The translations under genes were made by a program, and so were the position numbers. Shown piece by piece: positions 34,221-42,436 of a DNA stretch of 45,721 bases. Origin of the DNA: an uncultured Clostridia bacterium (lineage in GTDB: Bacteria > Bacillota > Clostridia > TANB77 > CAG-508); contig CALYAA010000015.1 of assembly GCA_944393385.1 (NCBI GenBank), positions 1 to 45,721 of the forward strand, in the 5' to 3' direction. Position 1 is the first letter of the stretch; every line of letters begins with the position of its first letter. The notes under the pieces were generated by a model that was not told the DNA's origin, searched no databases, and saw nothing but the letters and a program-made list of their open reading frames with translations.

Positions 34221-34286
34221 AGAGACTATTCAATGTTATAAACTGTACTATTAAAGTTGTCAAAATCTCCGTCCCCATTGACAACG
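34221..34286 (+). repeat. CRISPR trailer copy T4
   Basis: GACTATTCAATGTTATAAAC, GTTGTCAA (34256-34263) and TTGACAAC (34278-34285). The terminator part of the other trailers is absent; the VanX-like gene region starts right after. Confidence 0.85.
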
Positions 34287-34289
34287 TCA

Positions 34290-34323
34290 AAAGGAGGTAT
34301 GAGCCTAAGCTCATACCTCCTTT
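34290..34323. terminator. Strong terminator of the VanX-like gene
   Basis: AAAGGAGGTATGAGC-CTAA-GCTCATACCTCCTTT, a perfect 15-bp stem. Confidence 0.85.
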
Positions 34324-34336
34324 GAACATTTTAAGC

Positions 34337-35206
34337 TTAGTTGGGAATGTCGATGACATTCTCACGGACAATCGAATTGTCCTGGAAGTGCCACCATTCG
34401 GACTTCAAGTAGGTGAAGCCAGAACCTTCCATGACGCTCTTCATGTAGCGAGCATTATCTGCCGCTTCTGAGTTCGTCACAGAACCCCAGCTGACAAACG
34501 CAGAGCGGATGTCAAGGGTGTGGATTGCCGAGGGCATCGGAAGAACATAGCCGTCAGATACTCTCTTGAGTCCCATGTCGACAGCTACACCATAGTTGTG
34601 GCTACTAGCCTTCTGTGCCAAGAACCACGATTCACCAAGACTACCAAACCACTGCTTCTTAAAAGCAAAGCTCTTGGTATTCAGGTATGCACGATAGGCA
34701 GCCTGAAACTCTTTAGTGCATGTGAACGGCCGATAGGCGTCATAAATAATGATGCTGTAGCCGTCAGCCAAGAATTCCTGCTGAGCAGACTTAAGCTTAA
34801 CACAAGCTTCATAACGAAGCCATGCCTCGCTACCATCAGCGCTACCAGGATTGTGGTAGAATTGGCGGTCAGTCAGACCAGGAATTTGCTCATCCGCCAT
34901 GGAGAACATATTCTGGGGTTGGGCCATATCCAGCCAGCAGTCAATGGAAGGAATGAAATCCTTCACATTGATGAGACAATCATCAAAGCTGATTTCTACA
35001 ACGTTACCGTTGTAGTCAGCAATGAAGCCTCCTGCGCTCTCATCGACCACACTTAACCTACTATCCTGTGGAATTACTCCCACTTGAGTTTCAATGTTCT
35101 TGGTCGTCCGAATCGAACAACCTGCTGCGGGAGAAGCTGCACTTGCAGTAACCCCAATAATGACCGACATTATTACGAAAAAAAACATGGTTGCAAACTT
35201 TTTCAT
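34337..35206 (-). CDS. Secreted D-Ala-D-Ala dipeptidase (M15, VanX-like)
   Basis: 289 residues, GAGAGGAG site. Signal peptide about 1-24 (VIMSVIIGVTASAA). Residues 30-90 look like an SH3-type domain (VGVIPQDSRLSVVDESAGGF). Residues 90-289 are an M15D dipeptidase: IIIYDAYRP, zinc ligands His203 and Asp210 in SSHNYGVAVDMG, and Glu270/His273 in SEWWHFQ. It would cleave D-Ala-D-Ala or similar dipeptides outside the cell, unlike cytoplasmic VanX. Base composition and codon use are clearly GC-richer than everything around it, so it was probably acquired recently. It sits inside the trailer of locus 4. Confidence 0.9.
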   Translation of the reverse strand: MKKFATMFFFVIMSVIIGVTASAASPAAGCSIRTTKNIETQVGVIPQDSRLSVVDESAGGFIADYNGNVVEISFDDCLINVKDFIPSIDCWLDMAQPQNMFSMADEQIPGLTDRQFYHNPGSADGSEAWLRYEACVKLKSAQQEFLADGYSIIIYDAYRPFTCTKEFQAAYRAYLNTKSFAFKKQWFGSLGESWFLAQKASSHNYGVAVDMGLKRVSDGYVLPMPSAIHTLDIRSAFVSWGSVTNSEAADNARYMKSVMEGSGFTYLKSEWWHFQDNSIVRENVIDIPN

Positions 35207-35359
35207 AATTGGTACTCCTCTCTTATAACCAACAAAAAACGAAAATTTACGTACTTATATATATTATAATTCATTTAAGAAAAAATGTCAATTTATGTTA
35301 ATTTCGGACAAGAATTTGCCAAAAATAGAACCGGCACCAAATTGACCGGCATCAAATTT

Positions 35360-37048
35360 TTAGCTGATTTTAATTACTATTATATTATCTATTATTTTTA
35401 TACTTCCTTCTTCTGGATAATTTTTCATATTTTTGTATTCTTCTGATTCTATTATTTCTAGATAGTCTGATTGATTTACTATATTTAAATTTGCTCCTAT
35501 ATATTCATATATCAGCTTTTTCCAGCTTTCTTGATTTCCTAACCACACTGTTGGATTACTTGATATAAAGCCCCATGATCTGTCAAATATATTTTTGCTT
35601 TCTATAGATGTATTTTTTCTATCAAAATATGAGTTTTTTTCTAGTCCTCCTGTTATTAATACTGGTGTTTCTGGTGTGTATCCAGATATTTGTTCTACTT
35701 GCATAACAAGTCTGTTTGCTGTTGCTTCTGCTTGATTTTGCATCGTTTTTATTGAAATATATGATGCATTGTCTTGCCATGTGTAATTCCATGCGATTAT
35801 TGAACTGCATATTACTACTGTGTATTTACAAATTTTTATAAAATTGCTATTTTGCTTTGCATTATCTATTTTAAAATTAGGATTGATCTCTTTGTGCTGT
35901 AATATATTTGTTTTTAATTTTGAAATATTTTCATTTGATTTTGATGTGTTTTCTTTTGGCATTATTTCTAGTATTTTGAAAAATATTGGGAATATACATA
36001 TCATTGAACATGCCATAAGTATATGTATATCAACACTTGGTGCTGTTATTTCTATTATTCCAAAACATATTGGTAAACATATTATTAATATTAAGGTTAA
36101 TAAGATGTTTGGAGCTTTTTGATATATTTTATTTTTTACAATTATGTATATTACAGAAATTAGCATTATTGCAAATATAATAATGTAAAATATGTTTGTT
36201 CCCCAGATTATATTTGGTATCATATTATCATTAAAATAATAGTTAAAGAAACTTTGATATGCTTCTGGTAATAGTGTTGGTAAACTTAATAATGTTGATA
36301 GTCCTATTTTGTTTGCTCCACTATAACTTGCTACAGTTAAGTTTTTAAGAAATACTACCAAATGAGATATTAGGTAAAATAAAGCTATTCCTATTACTCC
36401 CATAATTACATAGCGTAAGGCATTTATAACTACTTGTTTTACTTCTTTTTTATTTAGTAAATCTATTATTAGTGTTGCTACAGCTAAACACATTGTTACA
36501 GACAAATATGTTTGATACATTCCCATTGCAAGTGCTAAAATAAACCCACTTATTAATATTATTCGTTTATTTTTAAATTTCTTTACTAAATAGACTGCAA
36601 GTGATGCTAAAAGCATTCCTAATATATATGCATCTGAGCAATAGAAAAATGTTAATGTTGCAGATATGTTTGGTGCTACTGCAAAAATAAATGCAGTTAT
36701 ATATTTAAAATATTTATTTTTTATTTCAAGTGTTTCTAATACTATAATTACAGTTATTCCTAATAATACACTACTTATTAAAGTTGCTAAAACTGGTGAT
36801 ACTACATTTCCTTTTATGATTTGAATAAAGTCTAATCCAAATCTTAGTAACATTGCTTCCCATATGTCTGGTCTATGGTACATACTGTTAAGCAATGTGT
36901 CTGGTCCTGTTATCATTAAGCTATAAAGCTGAAAATGTACTATTAAACATGTAATTAGTGTAATAAAAAATGTTGTTTTTCTTTCTTTGTTAAAAAATTC
37001 TTTGAATTTCTGTAAAGTATTTTGAAATATATTTTCTATTTTTTCCAT
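35360..37048 (-). CDS. Polytopic glycosyltransferase, GtrII-like
   Basis: 562 residues with at least ten membrane segments. The N-terminal part LYSLMITGPDTLLNSMYHR then FYCSDAYILGMLLASLAVYL fits the GtrII-type glucosyltransferase family, which transfers sugars from lipid carriers outside the membrane. The C-terminal exterior part has YTPETPVLITGGLEKNSYFD and GFISSNPTVW. It starts 23 nt after the GT39-like gene stop, so the two form an operon modifying a cell-envelope polymer. Confidence 0.7.
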   Translation of the reverse strand: MEKIENIFQNTLQKFKEFFNKERKTTFFITLITCLIVHFQLYSLMITGPDTLLNSMYHRPDIWEAMLLRFGLDFIQIIKGNVVSPVLATLISSVLLGITVIIVLETLEIKNKYFKYITAFIFAVAPNISATLTFFYCSDAYILGMLLASLAVYLVKKFKNKRIILISGFILALAMGMYQTYLSVTMCLAVATLIIDLLNKKEVKQVVINALRYVIMGVIGIALFYLISHLVVFLKNLTVASYSGANKIGLSTLLSLPTLLPEAYQSFFNYYFNDNMIPNIIWGTNIFYIIIFAIMLISVIYIIVKNKIYQKAPNILLTLILIICLPICFGIIEITAPSVDIHILMACSMICIFPIFFKILEIMPKENTSKSNENISKLKTNILQHKEINPNFKIDNAKQNSNFIKICKYTVVICSSIIAWNYTWQDNASYISIKTMQNQAEATANRLVMQVEQISGYTPETPVLITGGLEKNSYFDRKNTSIESKNIFDRSWGFISSNPTVWLGNQESWKKLIYEYIGANLNIVNQSDYLEIIESEEYKNMKNYPEEGSIKIIDNIIVIKIS

Positions 37049-37071
37049 TTTAAGCTATTTTCCTCATTTCT

Positions 37072-38814
37072 TTAATGTATATAATATAAATCACATGCAT
37101 TTAGTCTTTGCAAATAAGTGGTTTGTTCAAATCCAAACGTTTCTTTTATAATATCTATTTTTTCATCTTTTTCTTGACCATCATTTATAAATACTAATAT
37201 TCCATTAGATGTATCTTTATCTTTCATTATTTGTTTTATATTTTGAGAATTACATTCAATGTCTTTTGCTATATATGATTTATTTATTTTTGCAAATAAT
37301 AAAATATCATCTAAAAATCTATTATTATTTGAATTAAATAAATATAATGTTGGTAAATTTTTATATTCTTTTTCTATCATTTCAGTTATTTTATGTTTGT
37401 TTGAATATAATACTTCTGGTTCTATTCTAAAGTTTTTTATAAATAATAGTGTGTCATCAATTGATGCATCTGTAAACTTAGAAAAGATATTTATTGGTAT
37501 ATTAGATTCACTTTTTAATTTTTCTACTATTTCTTGTTTGCTAGAATATGCATTTTCTTGTTCATATTTAAATTTCTTTCCTACTGATATATCTATAATT
37601 TGGTTTGATATAAATGGCATTATAAACATTAATAAAGCTATTAATATCACAATTATATTTAGTGTTTTTTCTTTTACAATATTTTTTAGTAACATTATTA
37701 ATAAATACATTATTAGTATAAAAATTATGCTACATATTGGCATCATATATCTTAATTCTATCCACGGTGCAGACATTGCTACTAGTAAAAAGTAAAATAT
37801 AGTTGGATACAATATGTATTTTATGTATTTGTTTTTTTCTATTAATTTTATTTTCTTGATTTTTTTATATATTATTATTCCTAAGATGAATACTACTAAT
37901 ATAAATAATATATTGTTAAAAGCATATACATTTATTATTAATATGTATTGACATATCTTTATAAAGAATTCAGAAATGTTTAATAAACTATTTATTGCGC
38001 CTTGTCCTCTATATCCAAAAAACATATGCTTAATTGAATATGGAAATATAACTAATGATAAAATTCCTGCTATAATCATTGTTATGATGTATTTGGCAAG
38101 TTCTTTATATTCTTTTTCTTTTAAATATTTTATTACAAACATTATAAACAACATTGCTAAATAAAATAAGTAATAATAGTGTGTTAATGAGCCTACTAAT
38201 GCAGATATTCCTATTGATACTAGTAATTTATAATTATTACCTTTTTTCTCTGCTAATTTTAAGTGTAAATATGTTATAATTAATATGTTTAAGCTAGAAA
38301 GTGCATACATTCTAATATAAATTGCATTATTTATAGATGCTAATGTTAGACTTGATATTAAAGCTAAAAAAGCTGATTTTATTTGGCTATTTTCACTTTT
38401 GGCAAATAATTTTCTTAAAATTAAATACATAAATATAGTTATAAATAAATATATTATTATATTTAATATTATTCCTGGCCATTTAGAAAAGCTTCCTATA
38501 TTAAACTGCATTGCAATTCTTAAAAACAAGTAATATAATGGTGGATGAACATCATTTTTCTGATTTTCATATACTGGTAAAAAGTTATTTTTTTCATTAT
38601 CGTTTACACTTAAATAATCTTCATAATATTCTTTATTGTGCCAGGTATTGTAGAAATCTTCATTTTGTTGTATTTCTACTTTATTATAATTGGTTAATCC
38701 TAATGAATAAGCTTCATCCATATGAATGTACGATTTATTTATTCCTGCTATAACAAATATTATTGTTTGGATTATTAAAATTATTACTATAATTGTTTTT
38801 TCTTTTATTTTCAT
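37072..38814 (-). CDS. GT-C family membrane glycosyltransferase (GT39/ArnT-like)
   Basis: 580 residues, GAGG site. After the first membrane helix comes the GT-C acidic motif Asp33-Glu34 in YIHMDEAYSLG, then QKNDVHPPLYYLF, the usual substrate-binding loop. About eleven more membrane helices follow and a soluble C-terminal part with a YIAKDIECNSQNIKQI segment. It should transfer a sugar from a polyprenyl-phosphate donor to an envelope acceptor. First gene of the pair with the GtrII-like gene. Confidence 0.85.
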   Translation of the reverse strand: MKIKEKTIIVIILIIQTIIFVIAGINKSYIHMDEAYSLGLTNYNKVEIQQNEDFYNTWHNKEYYEDYLSVNDNEKNNFLPVYENQKNDVHPPLYYLFLRIAMQFNIGSFSKWPGIILNIIIYLFITIFMYLILRKLFAKSENSQIKSAFLALISSLTLASINNAIYIRMYALSSLNILIITYLHLKLAEKKGNNYKLLVSIGISALVGSLTHYYYLFYLAMLFIMFVIKYLKEKEYKELAKYIITMIIAGILSLVIFPYSIKHMFFGYRGQGAINSLLNISEFFIKICQYILIINVYAFNNILFILVVFILGIIIYKKIKKIKLIEKNKYIKYILYPTIFYFLLVAMSAPWIELRYMMPICSIIFILIMYLLIMLLKNIVKEKTLNIIVILIALLMFIMPFISNQIIDISVGKKFKYEQENAYSSKQEIVEKLKSESNIPINIFSKFTDASIDDTLLFIKNFRIEPEVLYSNKHKITEMIEKEYKNLPTLYLFNSNNNRFLDDILLFAKINKSYIAKDIECNSQNIKQIMKDKDTSNGILVFINDGQEKDEKIDIIKETFGFEQTTYLQRLNACDLYYIH

Positions 38815-38827
38815 TGTAACCTCTTTT

Positions 38828-39601
38828 TTAGTTAAAACTACTTTGTTCTTTTAATTCACTTAGGTTCCTTACTGATTGTATTTTTTTTATTATAACATAA
38901 GTAATATAAAATGGTAATGTCATTTGGGCTAATACCATAATTAGAGTATACATTATTCCTCCATTAGTTATATCATATAGTATTTCGATTGGTGTTCCTG
39001 GAAAATTGTTTGATATAAACATTAGGTTTCCATTAAATAGTTTGTTTATTATTAAAGCTACTATACTCATTATTCCTATTACACTTGCAAAATATTTTAT
39101 GTCATTTTGTTCTAGTTCTATATATTGGGTTTTATTTATTAATATTCCTAAATATATCATTGTGCCATGAAATAAAAAGCTATGAATACTTAAAAAATGG
39201 AATGCTGGATACATTGGCAATGATGTTGATGGATATATTATAAATACTATTCCTCCTATTACTGATCCTGTTGCTAAACATACATCTCCTGCTCTTTTTA
39301 GTGCTCCTTTTCCAAATGAGCTTAATAGTCCTGCATATAATAATATGCTACAATAGTATAGTGGCATATATGTATTTACATCTCGAAATGAGTTTTGTTG
39401 TAAGTTGAAGTTTATTTTTACTACTTCTAATATACACATGATTATTGTTATTTTTTTTATTATTGAATATACTTTTTCTTTACTTTTATTTGATGTAAAT
39501 TTTAATGCTATAATTATACTTATTATTGTTATTCCAATTAGAATAAAATGGTCTGTTGTGAATATTCCACATGGTTCATATTCTCCTATATTTGAAAACA
39601 T
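38828..39601 (-). CDS. YwaF/TIGR02206-like membrane protein
   Basis: 257 residues, six to seven membrane helices. Segments MPLYYCSILLYAGLLSSFGK, YPAFHFLSIHSFLFHGTMIY and FPGTPIEILYDITNGGIMYT match the pattern of YwaF-type integral membrane proteins (TIGR02206), whose function is unknown. Starts upstream of the GT39-like gene by 13 nt, so it may belong to the same transcript. Confidence 0.65.
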   Translation of the reverse strand: MFSNIGEYEPCGIFTTDHFILIGITIISIIIALKFTSNKSKEKVYSIIKKITIIMCILEVVKINFNLQQNSFRDVNTYMPLYYCSILLYAGLLSSFGKGALKRAGDVCLATGSVIGGIVFIIYPSTSLPMYPAFHFLSIHSFLFHGTMIYLGILINKTQYIELEQNDIKYFASVIGIMSIVALIINKLFNGNLMFISNNFPGTPIEILYDITNGGIMYTLIMVLAQMTLPFYITYVIIKKIQSVRNLSELKEQSSFN

Positions 39602-39626
39602 TTACTTCATCTTCTTTCTATATAAT

Positions 39627-39974
39627 TTACATCTCTCCTTTGTTTTTTTCTACTATTGCCTTTGTATATGCCTGTCTCATCATCCATCTAAATTGCCCAT
39701 CTTTATGGGCTTTTTCTTCTGGTATTTTCATTAGGTATTGTACTGCAGATGTTATGTCCATAAATATTATACCTTTTGTTGATTTTTTATGTATTCTTAC
39801 CATTCCTAAGATTATTGCAATTTGTTTGGCTGTTAGCTCTTTTTCTGATTTTTTTATAAACACGATGTTTTCATCTTTACAAATTATTTCATAACCTTCT
39901 TTTTCAAATGATTTTTTGAAGATGTTAAACATTTCATCTTTTAAGTTAAATATAATTTTAAATTTTTCTTCCAT
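39627..39974 (-). CDS. Small soluble protein, unknown
   Basis: 115 residues, alpha/beta (KIIFNLKDEMFNIFKKSFEK, NIVFIKKSEKELTAKQIAII, FMDITSAVQYLMKIPEEKAH). No signal peptide or known motif. Lies between two membrane-protein genes with short gaps (22 and 25 nt), so probably co-transcribed. Weak AGGATG site. Confidence 0.65.
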   Translation of the reverse strand: MEEKFKIIFNLKDEMFNIFKKSFEKEGYEIICKDENIVFIKKSEKELTAKQIAIILGMVRIHKKSTKGIIFMDITSAVQYLMKIPEEKAHKDGQFRWMMRQAYTKAIVEKNKGEM

Positions 39975-39996
39975 ATTTTACACATCCTATATTTTA

Positions 39997-41097
39997 TTAT
40001 TTTCTGAATGCTTCTACATACATTAATATTTCTGTATTTTCTGCCGTAATTTGAGAATTGTGTGCTGCTATTTTATTGTTTGCTGCACTTTCTTTTGCAG
40101 CATTTAGTGTTGCTAATGAATTACTTAACATTTCTGATGTCATTCTATTTCCTTCTTGTATTGCCATATATATTGAATATTGGTTTTGCTTTATTTGTTC
40201 TAATGATACTAAAATGTCTTCTAGTCTTCTTATGATTGTATCTTGTCTTATTTCGTTTTCATAAATATTATATGCTCCAGTGTAACCATATAGAGAACTG
40301 CATCTTCCTGATAAGAAATATTCATGAAATGTTATTACTGATACCATATCCCAATATTTGTTATATAGTACTCCTAATTTATATACTTTTTTTAGAATTG
40401 CTTCTGTATCTTCTAATTCTTTTTTGACTGATTTTTCTTGTATTTGAAGTTTTTTTACTGTTTCTTCTTTTTCTTGATTTTCTTTTGCTACTTGTTCGTC
40501 TTGGGCTTTTTGTGCTTTTTTTGTTTTGGCTGAACTTATTATAAATCTAATAAAGTTAACTATAAATATTACCAGTGCTACTGCTACTCCAGCAACTAAT
40601 CCCCACTTAATTCCAAATATAACTGCTTCCCAAAATCCTCCTGTAAATATACAAAAAAAGGTTATTGCTAATACTACTTTTAATAGGAATGGTGTTTCAT
40701 TTTCTACAAGTATTTGATATCCAAATAATATAATTCCTATAATTGCTGCTACCCAACATCCTATATAAAATGCTGTATATAGTGCATCAGATAATGAATA
40801 TCCAAATAATTTTTTTGATACACTTTTGATTTGGTTTGCATTTATTTTGTTTCTTATTTGTTGTAATGTATTTTGTAAGCTATATTTTCTTATTTCTAAT
40901 TTTTTGGCTTTTTCTAAGTATGCTACCATGTCGTCTACAGATAATTCGTTTCTATTACTTATACTTTTGTTTTCCTCTAAGATTTCTTGTTCTTTGGTTT
41001 TGGTTACAACTAATTCTGATTTTTGTACTTTTTCTCCACAATTTATACAAAAAATTGCATCATCTGGTAATTTTGTTCCACATTTACTACAATACAT
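39997..41097 (-). CDS. Zinc-ribbon membrane protein
   Basis: 366 residues from ATG 41097 (AAAGGAGGAG site). Residues 1-22 are a double CxxC zinc ribbon (MYCSKCGTKLPDDAIFCINC). Then a helical coil (DMVAYLEKAKKLEIRKYSLQ), two or three membrane helices at about 105-185, a strong coiled coil (AQDEQVAKENQEKEETVKKL) and a helical C-terminus (SNSLATLNAAKESAANNKIA). Similar zinc-ribbon proteins are common in Clostridia; the role is unknown, possibly membrane scaffold or stress. Confidence 0.8.
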   Translation of the reverse strand: MYCSKCGTKLPDDAIFCINCGEKVQKSELVVTKTKEQEILEENKSISNRNELSVDDMVAYLEKAKKLEIRKYSLQNTLQQIRNKINANQIKSVSKKLFGYSLSDALYTAFYIGCWVAAIIGIILFGYQILVENETPFLLKVVLAITFFCIFTGGFWEAVIFGIKWGLVAGVAVALVIFIVNFIRFIISSAKTKKAQKAQDEQVAKENQEKEETVKKLQIQEKSVKKELEDTEAILKKVYKLGVLYNKYWDMVSVITFHEYFLSGRCSSLYGYTGAYNIYENEIRQDTIIRRLEDILVSLEQIKQNQYSIYMAIQEGNRMTSEMLSNSLATLNAAKESAANNKIAAHNSQITAENTEILMYVEAFRK

Positions 41098-41202
41098 ATT
41101 CTTTTCTCCTCCTTTAAATTCTACATAATTATTATATATTTTTATTATTTTCATGTCAATAAAAATGATGTTTTGTAGTAAAAAATATTCATATAAATTG
41201 CT

Positions 41203-41838
41203 TTATATTTTTACAATTCTGGCAATAACATCATTTTCTGTATTTTCCATTATTATTTTTATAGTATCTTGTGAGTTATTTTTGAATTTTAAGTCATAAC
41301 TTCCATATGCAACTGCAGCATCTTTTCCTTCTTCTATATATGTTACATGATTACTATGTGCATGTCTTTCTACTACTTCTAGCTCGGGAATTTGCAAAAC
41401 AGCATTGTAAATGGTTGTACTTACTTGACAGTTTCCCCCTCCAAGTCCTTGTTTTTTTTCACCATCAACATATATTTCCGCTTCTTTATATCCTTTACTT
41501 GTAGTTGCTTCTCCAACTGTATTACAAAATGAAAATGTTTCTCCTGGTTTTATTTCTTTGCCATTTAAAGCTCTACATGTAATTGTAATATTGTTTTGTC
41601 TTTCTTCTGCTTTGTTATGAATTTTTGTTGAAAATTCTGCTAATACTAGTTCTTGTTTTGTAGGACTAGTTTGTTCTGTTGTAGATATTTTTTCTTGTTC
41701 TACATTTTTTGTGTTTTCTGTTTGTGATGTTTTTATGTTTTCAGATTCTTTATTATTATTCATTTTTTTTATGACCCATAATCCACCTCCAATAGCTATT
41801 AATATTATTAGTAATAACATTACTTTTTTCATTTTCAT
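41203..41838 (-). CDS. VanW-family protein
   Basis: 211 residues. Signal anchor about 5-24, a Lys/Thr-rich linker, then the VanW domain: NITITCRALNGKEIKPGETF, GLGGGNCQVSTTIYNAVLQI, ERHAHSNHVTYIEEGKDAAV, YGSYDLKFKN. These are the family's conserved blocks. Function is unproven; linked to envelope and some glycopeptide-resistance loci. The GGGNCQVSTT block resembles an L,D-transpeptidase-like fold but no catalytic role is established. Monocistronic. Confidence 0.9.
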   Translation of the reverse strand: MKMKKVMLLLIILIAIGGGLWVIKKMNNNKESENIKTSQTENTKNVEQEKISTTEQTSPTKQELVLAEFSTKIHNKAEERQNNITITCRALNGKEIKPGETFSFCNTVGEATTSKGYKEAEIYVDGEKKQGLGGGNCQVSTTIYNAVLQIPELEVVERHAHSNHVTYIEEGKDAAVAYGSYDLKFKNNSQDTIKIIMENTENDVIARIVKI

Positions 41839-41891
41839 TCACAATCCTTTCATACTTTTCTTTTTATTTTGCCCCAAAAACTCAAATAATA

Positions 41892-41920
41892 TTGACAAAT
41901 TGAGAAAAAAAAAGTATAAT
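41892..41920 (+). promoter_or_regulatory. Consensus sigma-A promoter
   Basis: TTGACA (41892-41897), 17-bp spacer, TATAAT (41915-41920): a perfect vegetative promoter for the small membrane protein and bL31. Confidence 0.85.
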
Positions 41921-41954
41921 TATTGTGTATTAAATTTTTAAAGGAGATTTTATT

Positions 41955-42125
41955 ATGTTAGCTAAATATTGGAAAAAAATAGGTTTATTTATTTTAATAG
42001 TAGCTTGTATTTTTAATATTATGAGTAAACTTATAAGAAAAGTTTCTCTAAATACTGAGCTAGAAGCTTCAGCTACATATGTAAATCAAACAAATCAAAA
42101 TAATGATAAAAATTTAGACGAATAA
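41955..42125 (+). CDS. Small membrane protein upstream of rpmE
   Basis: 56 residues from ATG 41955 with AAGGAGA site. MLAKYWKKIGLFILIVACIF gives one membrane helix at about 8-22, then a polar tail (LEASATYVNQTNQNNDKNLD). It is transcribed from the consensus promoter upstream and lies 76 nt before bL31, so the two are probably co-expressed. Function unknown. Confidence 0.7.
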   Translation: MLAKYWKKIGLFILIVACIFNIMSKLIRKVSLNTELEASATYVNQTNQNNDKNLDE

Positions 42126-42201
42126 CTTGAAAAAAGTATTAAAATATAGTAATATAATATATGGCAAAAATTACTATGGTAAGAAAGAGGTGAATTTGCA
42201 G

Positions 42202-42402
42202 ATGAAAGAAGGAATACATCCAACATATAATCAAACAACTATTACATGTGCTTGTGGCAATGTTTTAACTGTTGGTTCTACAAAAAAAGATCTAAAAGTA
42301 GATGTTTGCTCAAAATGTCATCCATATTGGACAGGTAACTTAAGACTTGATACAAAAGGTGGTAGAGCAGATAAATTCAAGAAAAAATATGGTCTTGCTT
42401 AA
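42202..42402 (+). CDS. rpmE: 50S ribosomal protein bL31
   Basis: 66 residues from ATG 42202 (GAGGTG site); an earlier in-frame ATG at 42127 is rejected because L31 starts MKEGIHP. Conserved blocks: MKEGIHPTYNQTTITCACGN, STKKDLKVDVCSKCHPYWTG. CxC and CxxC make it the zinc-binding form. It sits in the large ribosomal subunit near the B1b bridge. Terminator follows at once. Confidence 0.97.
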   Translation: MKEGIHPTYNQTTITCACGNVLTVGSTKKDLKVDVCSKCHPYWTGNLRLDTKGGRADKFKKKYGLA

Positions 42403-42403
42403 A

Positions 42404-42436
42404 AAGGAAAGCATATTAAAAATGCTTTCCTTTCTT
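42404..42436. terminator. Shared terminator of rpmE and the convergent gene
   Basis: GGAAAGCAT and ATGCTTTCC stem with T-runs on both sides. The left gene ends just before it, and the minus-strand gene's last codons (KGKHF) lie within it. Confidence 0.85.
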
